Below are positions 1 through 9,269 of a DNA stretch of 34,835 bases, piece after piece (positions within the stretch are counted from its first letter, which is position 1; the number at the start of each line of letters is the position of its first letter). Under the pieces are notes generated by a model. That model was not told the origin of the DNA, did not search any database, and saw nothing but the letters and a program-made list of their open reading frames with translations. The stretch is from positions 1 through 34,835 of the forward strand of contig JAOPZM010000037.1 of the NCBI GenBank assembly GCA_025964115.1, read 5' to 3'. The translations under genes and the position numbers were made by a program. This DNA is from Solirubrobacterales bacterium (GTDB taxonomy: Bacteria > Actinomycetota > Thermoleophilia > Solirubrobacterales > Solirubrobacteraceae).

Positions 1-1
1 A

Positions 2-697
2 AGGCTCTCGCGGCTCGTCGACAACCTGCTCGATCTCTCGCGGCTGCAGGCGGGTGCGGCCGAGCCGCGCCGGGACTGGGCTTCCGTCGAGGAGATGATC
101 CGCGCTGCGATGAGCGAGCTCGCCGCCGGCGAGGACGAGTTCGCCCTATCGATCGACCGCGACCTGCCGCTCGTGAGCGTCGACGCGGTGCAGATGGAGC
201 GGGCCTTCGCGAACGTCCTGGAGAACGCGCGGCGGTACTCCGGCGGTCATCCGGTCTCGGTGCGCGCCCGCGCCGTGCACAGCCTGACGGGCGCGCGCCG
301 AGCCTCGGTGCCGGCCGACGGCGGGGAGCGGACAGGTGGCGAGCACCCGCCCGGAGGCGACCGCGTGATCGTGCGCATCGTCGACCGCGGTCCGGGGATT
401 CCGCCGGCACAGCTGGAACGTGTCTTCGAGCCGTTCTACCGCGCCGGGACGACCGGAGGCGGGCACAGGGGCTCAGGGCTCGGCCTGGCTATCGCCCGCG
501 GCTTCACCGAGGCCAACGCCGGCTCCCTGCACGTCGAGTCGCTTCCCGGGCAGGGTGCGACGTTCGTCTTCGAGCTGCCGCTGCCGCAGGACACCGCGGG
601 CCCCGAGGATGGGGCGGCGCCCGCCGAGACGCTCGGGATCGGGATCGGGCGTGCCGAGCAGGTCTCCCCGTCCAACCCGGCGGCGCCGGCCACATGA
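2..697 (+). CDS. Sensor histidine kinase, C-terminal part (KdpD-type, partner of KdpE)
   Basis: The reading frame is already open at the left edge, so only the end of the gene is present. The first visible residues (RLSRLVDNLLDLSRLQAG) are the second helix of a HisKA dimerisation domain; the phosphorylated histidine lies outside the window. A complete HATPase_c domain follows, with an N-box (NVLENARRYS), G1 box (DRGPGIP), F-box (VFEPFYR) and G2 box (GSGLGLAIARG). A Pro/Ala-rich tail of about 35 residues ends the protein. The stop overlaps the start of kdpE by 4 bp, so the two are probably cotranslated as a two-component pair for potassium control. Whether this protein has its own KdpD N-terminal or DUF4118 membrane region cannot be seen. 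Because KdpD N-terminal modules are encoded separately downstream, it may be the kinase half of a split KdpD; that is inference. Confidence 0.85.
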   Translation, partial: RLSRLVDNLLDLSRLQAGAAEPRRDWASVEEMIRAAMSELAAGEDEFALSIDRDLPLVSVDAVQMERAFANVLENARRYSGGHPVSVRARAVHSLTGARRASVPADGGERTGGEHPPGGDRVIVRIVDRGPGIPPAQLERVFEPFYRAGTTGGGHRGSGLGLAIARGFTEANAGSLHVESLPGQGATFVFELPLPQDTAGPEDGAAPAETLGIGIGRAEQVSPSNPAAPAT

Positions 698-1404
698 GCG
701 CGAGGGCGCCGGATGCGCCGGCCAAGCGGCCGCGCGTGCTCGTCGTCGACGACGAGCCGCAGATCGTCCGCGCGCTGAAAGTCGTGCTGCGCGAGGCGGG
801 CTTCGACGCGCTGGCCGCCGAAACCGCCGCGCAGGCGCTGGACCTGGCGGCGGTGCACGTTCCCGAGGCGGCGATCGTGGATCTCGTGCTTCCCGACGGC
901 GACGGAGTCGATGTCACGCGCACGCTACGCGAATGGAGCGAGATGCCGATCCTCGTGCTGTCCGCCGTTGGTGAGGAGGACCAGAAGGTCCGGGCGCTCG
1001 AGGCCGGCGCCGACGACTACATCACCAAGCCGTTCGGGACGCGCGAGCTCGTGGCTCGCCTGCAGGCGGCGCTGCGCCGCACGGCTCAGCCGGGCGAGGA
1101 GCCCGGGGTAACAGTGAACGGGCTCGAGATAGACCTCGCCGCGCGGATCGTGCGCCGCGACTCGGAGCCGATCCACCTCACCCCGATCGAGTTCGACCTG
1201 CTGCGCGTGCTCGTCCGCAATCGCGGCCGGCTGATGACGCACAGGGCGCTGCTCGCAGAGGTGTGGGGCCCGCAGTACGTCGATGACATCCAGCCGCTGC
1301 GCACGCACATCGCCCGCCTGCGAGCGAAGATCGAGCCGCAGGGTGCGGCGGCGCCGCGCTACATCGTCACCGATCCCGGGGTGGGCTACCGATTTCAGGG
1401 GTGA
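694..1404 (+). CDS. kdpE: KdpE-type response regulator (OmpR family)
   Basis: This 236-residue protein has a receiver domain (about residues 13-128) and an OmpR/PhoB winged-helix DNA-binding domain (about 138-235). The receiver shows the acidic pair D19/D20, phospho-acceptor D63 in IVDLVLPDGDG, switch S90 and conserved K112 in the ITKPFG motif. The C-terminal domain carries the usual LTPIEFDLLRVLVRNRGRL recognition-helix region and ends in GVGYRF, typical of the family. It starts inside the kinase gene (ATGA overlap) and lies directly upstream of the Kdp potassium pump genes, so it is most likely KdpE, which activates kdp expression when phosphorylated. The family assignment is firm; the KdpE name rests on sequence type plus context. 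Confidence 0.93.
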   Translation: MSARAPDAPAKRPRVLVVDDEPQIVRALKVVLREAGFDALAAETAAQALDLAAVHVPEAAIVDLVLPDGDGVDVTRTLREWSEMPILVLSAVGEEDQKVRALEAGADDYITKPFGTRELVARLQAALRRTAQPGEEPGVTVNGLEIDLAARIVRRDSEPIHLTPIEFDLLRVLVRNRGRLMTHRALLAEVWGPQYVDDIQPLRTHIARLRAKIEPQGAAAPRYIVTDPGVGYRFQG

Positions 1405-1415
1405 GCTGGGCACCG

Positions 1416-1452
1416 TAACGAAATCGTTATGGCCAGCCGGCGAATCGTCATG
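1416..1452. promoter_or_regulatory. Candidate KdpE operator: palindrome plus 21-bp-spaced direct repeat
   Basis: The gap between kdpE and the next gene holds a perfect inverted repeat, TAACGA-AA-TCGTTA (1416-1429). Overlapping it is a direct repeat: AATCGTTATG at 1422-1431 and AATCGTCATG at 1443-1452, spaced exactly 21 bp (two helical turns). The octamer CGTAACGA also occurs twice (1414-1421 and 1457-1464). OmpR-family regulators typically bind tandem direct repeats on one DNA face upstream of a weak -35 region. With a start site near 1486, the two repeats fall at about -64/-55 and -43/-34. Binding by KdpE is inference. Confidence 0.45.
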
Positions 1453-1473
1453 CGGGCGTAACGAGCGGCGCTC

Positions 1474-1479
1474 CATATT
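1474..1479 (+). promoter_or_regulatory. Possible -10 element for a leaderless kdp structural operon transcript
   Basis: CATATT matches the -10 consensus at four of six positions and ends six bases before the ATG at 1486. No Shine-Dalgarno precedes that ATG. The spacing fits transcription starting at or next to the start codon. No good -35 is visible, as expected for a promoter driven by an activator bound at the upstream repeats. Confidence 0.35.
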
Positions 1480-1485
1480 GGTCGC

Positions 1486-1566
1486 ATGGACATCGTCGCC
1501 GTGGTTCTCGGGATCGTCTCCTTCGCGATCCTGCTGTTGCTGATCGAGGGCATCGACCGGGTATGA
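1486..1566 (+). CDS. 26-residue single-pass membrane peptide upstream of KdpF
   Basis: The short frame encodes MDIVAVVLGIVSFAILLLLI followed by EGIDRV. It is almost entirely one hydrophobic helix (about residues 3-20) with an acidic/basic C-terminal tip. Its stop overlaps the next start by 4 bp (ATGA), so it appears translationally coupled to kdpF, and it is the first gene after the candidate kdp promoter. I do not recognise a named family. I have an impression that short one-helix peptides with a similar charged end occur before kdpF in other bacteria, but I cannot verify that here. It could be an extra small subunit or regulator of the KdpFABC pump. There is no independent evidence of translation beyond the overlap, the membrane-helix composition and its position. 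Confidence 0.5.
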   Translation: MDIVAVVLGIVSFAILLLLIEGIDRV

Positions 1567-1691
1567 ATGGGCCACTCCCGTTGGGCTCGTTCATCGCGCA
1601 CATGAGCGGCGCCGACTTCTTCGGCCTCGTCGTCTCCGTCCTCGTGATCGCCTATCTCTTCTACGCGCTGATTCGCGGGGACAAGCTTTGA
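1563..1691 (+). CDS. kdpF: KdpF-like small subunit of the potassium pump
   Basis: This 42-residue frame has one membrane helix (about residues 19-37) and ends in AYLFYALIRGDKL, which matches the usual KdpF C-terminus (one helix, then -YALxRPERF-like). KdpF stabilises the KdpFABC complex in the membrane. Canonical KdpF is about 29-30 residues; initiation at the internal ATG at 1602 would give exactly 29 residues. The longer start at 1563 is preferred because it overlaps the preceding stop (ATGA) and has a GAGGG about 13 bases upstream, whereas 1602 has no ribosome site. Its TGA overlaps the TTG start of kdpA. Confidence 0.8.
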   Translation: MNGPLPLGSFIAHMSGADFFGLVVSVLVIAYLFYALIRGDKL

Positions 1692-3460
1692 CCGTCACCG
1701 GCTGGCTCACGATCGCCCTATTCGCGGTCCTCCTGACCGCGCTCGCGATCCCCTTCGGCAGCTACCTCGCGAACGTCTACAGCGGCAAGCGTGTGTTCCT
1801 CACGCCGATCTTCGGAGGGCCCGAGCGCTTTCTCTACAAAGTCCTCCGCGTCGATCCGAACCGCGAGCAGGACTGGAAGTCCTACGCGAAGAGCCTGATC
1901 GTCTTCTCGCTCGCCGGCTGGCTGCTGCTGTATCTGATTCTGCGCACGCAGGACGCCTTCTTCGTGCCGCACGTCCTGAACCCGCTGGGTTTCGAGTCGG
2001 CGCCGTGGAACGTCACCTTCAACACGGCCTCGTCGTTCATGACGAACACCAACTGGCAGTACTACAGCGGCGAGACGACGATGAGCTACCTCAGCCAGAT
2101 GATCGGGCTGACGGTCCAGAACTGGTTGTCGGCCGGCGTCGGGATCGTCGTCGCGATCGCGCTGATCCGCGGGATCATCGGGCGCACCGGCAAGAGCCTC
2201 GGAAACTTCTGGCAGGACCTCGTTCGCACGATTCTCTACGTGCTCGCGCCGCTGTCGGTGCTCGCGGCGATCGTGCTCGTCTCCCAGGGCGTGATCGCGA
2301 ACTTCTCCCACTACCTGACGGTCCACACCGTCACGGGGCTCACCCAGACCATCGCGATGGGGCCGGTCGCCTCGCAGGAGGCGATCAAGATGGTGGGGAC
2401 GAACGGCGGCGGCTTCTTCAACACGAACTCGGCGCACCCGTTCGAGAACCCGACCGCCTTCACCAACTTCTTCGAGATGCTCCTCGTGCTGATCATCCCG
2501 GCAGCGCTCGTGTTCGCCTACGGGCGCATGACAGGCAACCGCCGTCAGGGCTACGCCATCTACGCGACGATGATCCTGATGTTCCTCGGCGCGGCAGCGG
2601 TCGCCTACATCGCCGAGGCGCACGGCTCGCCGGCACAGCACGCGGCCGGCCTGCACACGCACGTGATCGCAGGCTCATCCGGGGGGAACCTCGAAGGCAA
2701 GGAGCAGCGCTTCGGGATCGCGGGATCGGCGCTCTTCGACGTCGTCACGACGGTCACCTCGTGCGGTGCCGTCAACAGTGCGATCGAGTCATTCACGGGC
2801 ATCGGCGGAGCCGTCCCGTTCGCCAACCTGTCGGCCAGCGAGGTGATCTTCGGAGGCGTGGGCACGGGCCTCTACTCGATCCTCCTGTACGTCCTGCTGG
2901 CGGTGTTCATCGGCGGGTTGATGGTGGGCCGGACACCCGAGTGGCTGGGCAAGAAGCTCGAGGCGAGGGAGATAAAGCTCGCGGGCCTCGGCATTCTCAT
3001 CACCCCGCTTGCCGCGCTGCTCGCCACGGCGCTCGCGACCGCGAGCCATGCCGGACGCGAATCGATCTCCAAAGCAGCCACCGGGCCGCAGGGCTTCTCG
3101 GAGAGCTTCTACGCCTACCTCTCCCAGGCCAACAACAACGGCTCGGCCTTCGCGGGCTACACCGGCTTCATCCAGCCCAACGCAGGCAACGTCGGCTCGC
3201 ACGGCGTCACGTTCGCCGACCTGCTCGGGGGCTTCGACATGCTCCTCGCCCGCTACGTGCCGATCCTGTTCGCGCTTGCCGTGGCCGGCGCGCTGGCGGG
3301 CAAGCGGGTCACGCCCGCGGGCCTCGGAACGATGCGCACCGACAACGGGACGTTCGTGGTCCTGCTGATCGGCGTGATCGTCCTCGTGGGCGCGCTGACC
3401 TTCTTCCCCGCCCTGCTGCTCGGCCCGGTCGTCCAGGGGCTGACGAGCCATCTCTACTGA
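1688..3460 (+). CDS. kdpA: Potassium-transporting ATPase subunit A (K+ channel subunit)
   Basis: KdpA is the potassium-selective channel-like subunit of the high-affinity Kdp pump. The 590-residue protein is slightly longer than the usual ~560 and has about ten membrane helices. All four selectivity-filter loops are recognisable: TNTNW near residues 119-123, TNGGGFFNTN near 238-247, SCGAVNSAIESFTG from 358, and ANNNGSAFAG from 481. The start is a TTG that overlaps the kdpF stop. The resulting N-terminus, MTVTGWL, is a normal KdpA beginning, and no better ATG exists. kdpC follows one base after the stop. Nothing suggests damage. Confidence 0.96.
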   Translation: MTVTGWLTIALFAVLLTALAIPFGSYLANVYSGKRVFLTPIFGGPERFLYKVLRVDPNREQDWKSYAKSLIVFSLAGWLLLYLILRTQDAFFVPHVLNPLGFESAPWNVTFNTASSFMTNTNWQYYSGETTMSYLSQMIGLTVQNWLSAGVGIVVAIALIRGIIGRTGKSLGNFWQDLVRTILYVLAPLSVLAAIVLVSQGVIANFSHYLTVHTVTGLTQTIAMGPVASQEAIKMVGTNGGGFFNTNSAHPFENPTAFTNFFEMLLVLIIPAALVFAYGRMTGNRRQGYAIYATMILMFLGAAAVAYIAEAHGSPAQHAAGLHTHVIAGSSGGNLEGKEQRFGIAGSALFDVVTTVTSCGAVNSAIESFTGIGGAVPFANLSASEVIFGGVGTGLYSILLYVLLAVFIGGLMVGRTPEWLGKKLEAREIKLAGLGILITPLAALLATALATASHAGRESISKAATGPQGFSESFYAYLSQANNNGSAFAGYTGFIQPNAGNVGSHGVTFADLLGGFDMLLARYVPILFALAVAGALAGKRVTPAGLGTMRTDNGTFVVLLIGVIVLVGALTFFPALLLGPVVQGLTSHLY

Positions 3461-3461
3461 C

Positions 3462-4120
3462 ATGCGCCGCGACATCGTCACCTCCACCATCGCCGCCCTC
3501 GTGTTCACGGTCCTCCTGGGGCTCGTCTACCCGCTGGTGATCACCGGCGTGAGCCAGGTCGCCTTCCCAGGCAACGCCAACGGCCAGCAGATCCACGTGA
3601 ACGGCAAGCTCGTCGGCTCGAAGATCATCGGCCAGTCGTTCGCCGACCCAAAGGTCAAGAACGGCAAGGTCCTCGAAGAAAAGGGCGTCGTCGTCACCGA
3701 ACCCGACGAGCGCTACTTCCAGACCCGCCCGTCCGTGACCGAAGGTGGCGCCTACAACGCGGCCGCGAGCACCTTCTCGAACCTCGGCCCGAACAGCAGG
3801 GCGACCGAGGAAGCGATCGCCGAACACATCAAGGGCTACATCGAACTCGAGGGGCCCTACAACCCCGGCCTCGATGCGGCTCATGTTCCAGTCGACGCAG
3901 CCAACAGCTCCGGCTCCAACCTCGACCCTGAAATCTCACAGGCCAACGCGCGGATCCAGGCTCACCGTGTCGCGGCCGTGCGTCACCTGTCGCTCGCGGT
4001 CGTCGGCGCGCTCGTCTCCAAGTACACCGACGCGCGCGGCATCGGCTTCTCCGGTGAGCCCGGAGTGAACGTGCTCGAGCTCAACCTCGCGCTCGATCGC
4101 CTCACGGGTGGGGCGCGCTG

Positions 4121-4121
<1 letters not shown>
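3462..4121 (+). CDS. kdpC: Potassium-transporting ATPase subunit C
   Basis: KdpC is the single-pass accessory subunit that assists potassium handling in the Kdp complex. The 219-residue product has one N-terminal membrane helix (about residues 8-30) and a soluble extracytoplasmic domain. The domain contains the family signatures [27 protein letters not shown] and [15 protein letters not shown]. The start lies one base after the kdpA stop, without a clear ribosome site, which suggests coupling. The stop overlaps the kdpB start (TGATG). Its position between kdpA and kdpB, rather than after kdpB, is unusual compared with the textbook kdpFABC order. Confidence 0.95.
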
Positions 4122-6237
<2,116 letters not shown>

Positions 6238-6241
<4 letters not shown>

Positions 6242-7413
6242 GCGAGGCGATCACCGCGGCCGAGCTAGCGCCCCCCAAGTCGGTATCCGGTGGCACCCGC
6301 CGTGGTCGTCTGAAGGTCTTCCTCGGCATGGCCGCGGGCGTCGGAAAGACCTTCCGCATGCTGGTCGAGGGCCGCGTCGAGCTCGAGGCGGGACGCGATG
6401 TGGTCATCGGGCTGCTCGAGACCCACGGTCGCGCCGAGACGGCCCAGCTGGCCGACGGCCTGGCGATCCTGCCGCGCATGCGCATGAGCTACCGGCAGAC
6501 GGTGCTCGAGGAGATGGACCTTCGCGCGGTCCTGCTCCGGGCACCGGAGGCCTGCCTGATCGACGAGCTCGCGCACACCAACGCTCCGGGCAGCGAACAC
6601 GCCAAGCGCTATGAAGACGTCGAGGAGATCCTCTCCGCCGGGATCGACGTGCTGTCCACGCTCAACGTCCAGCACCTCGAGTCGCTCAACGACCACATCA
6701 CCGAGCTCAGCGGGATCCGCGTGCGGGAGACGATCCCCGATGCGATCCTCGGGCGCGCGGACGAAGTCGTGCTCATCGACCTCACTCCGGAGGCGCTGCT
6801 CGATCGTCTTCGCGAAGGCAAGATCTATCCCTCCGAGCGGATCGATGCCGCGCTCAACAACTTCTTCCGGATCGAGAACCTCGCCGCCCTGCGCGAGGTG
6901 GCGCTGCGCCAGGTGGCCGAGGAGGTCGGCGCCAAGCGCCTGACCTCCGAGCTCGTCGGCTCGCGCGAGGAGAGCCTCGCCGCGGACGCCCCGCAGGCCG
7001 TGGGCGAGCGCCTGCTCGCGCTCGTCGAGCCCTACCCGGGAGCGCAGCGCCTGGTGCGCCGCGCCTGGCGATCCGCCCAGCGCCTCGGCGGGGAGCTAGA
7101 TCTCCTCTGGGTGCGCAAGCCCGGCCAGCAGCTCACGGAGGACAACGAGCGCTCCCTCGCAGCGCTTCGACAGCTCGCCTCGGTGCTCGGCGCGAGGATG
7201 CTCGAGGAGGAATCCGACGACGTGGCGACGGCCGTCGCCGACGTCGCCGCACGACGCGGCACGACCTACATCCTGATCGGCCGCTCCCGTCCGGCGCGGG
7301 GCCTTGCCCGCCTGCGCGTGCCACTGCCGCAGCGACTGATGCAGCGGCTTCCGGGTGTCGACGTGCGGATAGTCGCCGACCGCTCCGGGCGAGCGAGCGT
7401 GGAGCCGCAATGA
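6238..7413 (+). CDS. kdpD: Stand-alone KdpD N-terminal sensor module (KdpD + USP domains, no kinase)
   Basis: The 391-residue protein matches only the N-terminal half of KdpD. It has the KdpD domain (about residues 22-230) with Walker [10 protein letters not shown] at 30-38 and the family signature [16 protein letters not shown], then a universal-stress-like domain (about 245-380). The membrane helices, HisKA and HATPase_c domains of full KdpD (~900 residues) are absent, and the gene ends cleanly. Short KdpD proteins of this type are known in cyanobacteria such as Anabaena. In other bacteria the USP domain senses potassium or c-di-AMP. It overlaps kdpB by 4 bp and the next gene by 4 bp, so it belongs to the operon. 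It may supply the input domain for the kinase encoded at the start of the window (inference). Confidence 0.92.
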
Positions 7414-7976
7414 CCGTGCTCGCGATCGTCATCGTCGCCGCGGGCATCCTGCTGGGGATAGCCGGGGGCTACTGGCTGCCACCCAACGGACGCCTTCCCA
7501 GGCGCGAGCGTCCGCGGCCGGTCCGCCGCATCCTGCTCCCGTTCACCGGGCAGGCGATCTCCCGCCGGTCCTTCGAGGCGGCCGTCCGGCTCGCCAAGGC
7601 GGAGAACGCGACCGTGATGCCCGCCTTCCTCGCGACCGTGCCGATGAACCTGCCTCTTCAGACGCCACTGCCCGTGCAGTGCGCCCGGGGGATGCCGGTG
7701 CTCGAGGCGATCGAGCAGCGTCTGATCTCACAGGGTGTATCGGTCGACTCCCGTGTGGGCCGCGGGCGCACCGCCCGCGACGCGCTTCGCAAGCTCCTCG
7801 AGCAGGAGCACTTCGACCGGATCATCGTCTCCGCCGACGAAGATCAGCATTCGGGGCTCGGCTACGAGGACCTGCGATGGCTGCTCGAGCGCGTCCCGGC
7901 CGAGATCCTGATCCTCCGGACCGCGCCCCAGGACACACGTCAGATCTCGAGCGACGCGGTCGGCGGCCATTTGTGA
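7410..7976 (+). CDS. Membrane-anchored universal-stress-domain protein
   Basis: The 188-residue product begins with one strong hydrophobic helix (about residues 3-22) followed by a basic stretch (RLPRRERPRPVRR), giving an N-terminal anchor with the rest in the cytoplasm. Residues about 38-172 look like a USP fold: ILLPFTGQAISRRSFEAAVRLA at the start, and a RIIVSADED strand near the end. The glycine-rich nucleotide motif found in ATP-binding USP proteins is not visible, so it may be a non-ATP-binding type. It overlaps the KdpD module by 4 bp and is the last gene of the kdp run, suggesting a role in signalling or assembly with the pump. Specific function is unknown. Confidence 0.75.
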   Translation: MTVLAIVIVAAGILLGIAGGYWLPPNGRLPRRERPRPVRRILLPFTGQAISRRSFEAAVRLAKAENATVMPAFLATVPMNLPLQTPLPVQCARGMPVLEAIEQRLISQGVSVDSRVGRGRTARDALRKLLEQEHFDRIIVSADEDQHSGLGYEDLRWLLERVPAEILILRTAPQDTRQISSDAVGGHL

Positions 7977-7983
7977 GCCACCC

Positions 7984-9267
7984 TCACGCGCGGCTGGCGG
8001 GACCGATCGCCTCCTCGCCCATGGCAGGCTCCCCAGAGCCGTCCCGCGGCTGACGCCGCGCGATCCACCTGACGCCCGGAGTATCGGTAAGCCCGTGCGC
8101 GAGGATCGACGCGAACACGGCGAGCGCGGCGATGTTGAAGATTCGCTGTGCGCCTGAGACGTGGCGCTCGAGTATCAGCAGCGAGAAGGCCATCGTGGCG
8201 ACGCCCTTGGGCCCGAACCACGCCATGAAGGCCTTCGTCGCTCCTCCCACCCGCGTGCCGGCGAGGGCGACCCAGACCGCGACGGGTCGGGCGAGTAGGA
8301 AGGTGCCGAACACGACGCCGACCGCCGCCCAGCCGTCGCCGAAGAGGCCGTGGAGGGTCAGCAGCGAGCCGAACACGGTGAAGATCGCGAGCTTGACGAC
8401 CTCCACGACCTCCTCGCTGCGCTCGGCGAAGTATCGGCGCAGGTCAGGGCGGCGAACGCCGATCACGATGGCCGCGACGAAAACGGCGATGAAGCCGTTT
8501 CCGTGTGGGGGCAGGACGGCCACGCCATAGGTGGCGAACGCCAGGCCCAGTCCGTAGAGCGCCTTCTGGTGAGCCGGGATCGGCCGGCTGAGGGGCTCCC
8601 GCTTGGGGTCGGGCATCAGCAGCGAGCCGACGAACCCGCAGACCAGCCCGAACCCCAGCCCGAGCCCGACGTCCTGCAGCAGGTAGTGCCACCAGACGAA
8701 GTGCGAGCTGCCCGGGGCGAGCGCGGCGGCGAACGCGAGCACAGCCGGGAGGGCCAGGCCGTCGTTGAGGCCCGACTCGAGATTGAGCGAATGGCGCACC
8801 ACTCGCGGGACTCGCGGATCGGTGACGACGCTCGAGGAGAGCACCGGGTCGGTCGGCGAGAGCAGCGCGCCGAGCAGGAACGACTCGGTCCAGCCGAGGC
8901 CGACGAGCGCATGCGCGAGCGCGGCGACGATGGCAGCGGTGATCGGCATTGCGATCACCAGCTTGCGCAAGGGCAGATGCCACTCGCGCTGAAGGAGCTC
9001 GGCGTCGACCTCCAGGCCATCCCGGAAGAGGATCACGATGAGCGCGACCGTGGCCAGGTCTCGCACGAACCCGGAGCTCGCGTTGAACTGCAGGACGCCT
9101 GTGGCACCTTCGCCGAGGATGAAGCCCGCGAGCACGAAGAGCGCCGCGAGCGAGAGCATGCTGCGGCGCGCGAGACCCGAGAGCAGGGCGCCGAGCACGA
9201 GCAAGCCGCCGAGCACGGCAGCCGCCGTCTCAAAGGAGGTCACTTCGGTAGCGTCCCACAAGGTCAT
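7984..9267 (-). CDS. CPA1-family cation/proton antiporter (NhaP-type)
   Basis: The 427-residue polytopic protein (about 12-13 membrane helices) carries the CPA1 signatures SPTDPVLSSSV near residues 137-147 and NLESGLNDG near 162-170. The N168-D169 pair is the ND motif typical of electroneutral NhaP-like exchangers. It would exchange Na+ or K+ for H+ across the membrane; the ion cannot be decided from sequence. There is no C-terminal RCK/TrkA domain; it ends in a short polar tail. The start codon is separated from the start of the second KdpD-like gene by only 2 bp on the opposite strand, and its 3' end faces the kdp operon 7 bp away. No good ribosome site precedes the chosen ATG. The setting suggests a potassium-balance role (inference). 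Confidence 0.9.
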   Translation of the reverse strand: MTLWDATEVTSFETAAAVLGGLLVLGALLSGLARRSMLSLAALFVLAGFILGEGATGVLQFNASSGFVRDLATVALIVILFRDGLEVDAELLQREWHLPLRKLVIAMPITAAIVAALAHALVGLGWTESFLLGALLSPTDPVLSSSVVTDPRVPRVVRHSLNLESGLNDGLALPAVLAFAAALAPGSSHFVWWHYLLQDVGLGLGFGLVCGFVGSLLMPDPKREPLSRPIPAHQKALYGLGLAFATYGVAVLPPHGNGFIAVFVAAIVIGVRRPDLRRYFAERSEEVVEVVKLAIFTVFGSLLTLHGLFGDGWAAVGVVFGTFLLARPVAVWVALAGTRVGGATKAFMAWFGPKGVATMAFSLLILERHVSGAQRIFNIAALAVFASILAHGLTDTPGVRWIARRQPRDGSGEPAMGEEAIGPASRA

Positions 9268-9269
9268 CC

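Noticed and set aside
7973-7987. GTGAG-CCACC-CTCAC hairpin between the USP gene and the antiporter
   Set aside because: Only a 5-bp stem with no T-run; too weak to call a terminator.
9232-9240. Excellent plus-strand Shine-Dalgarno (AAAGGAGGT)
   Set aside because: It lies about 30 bp before the KdpD-module ATG with no start codon at a suitable distance. It is explained by Thr-Ser-Phe codons of the antiporter on the other strand.
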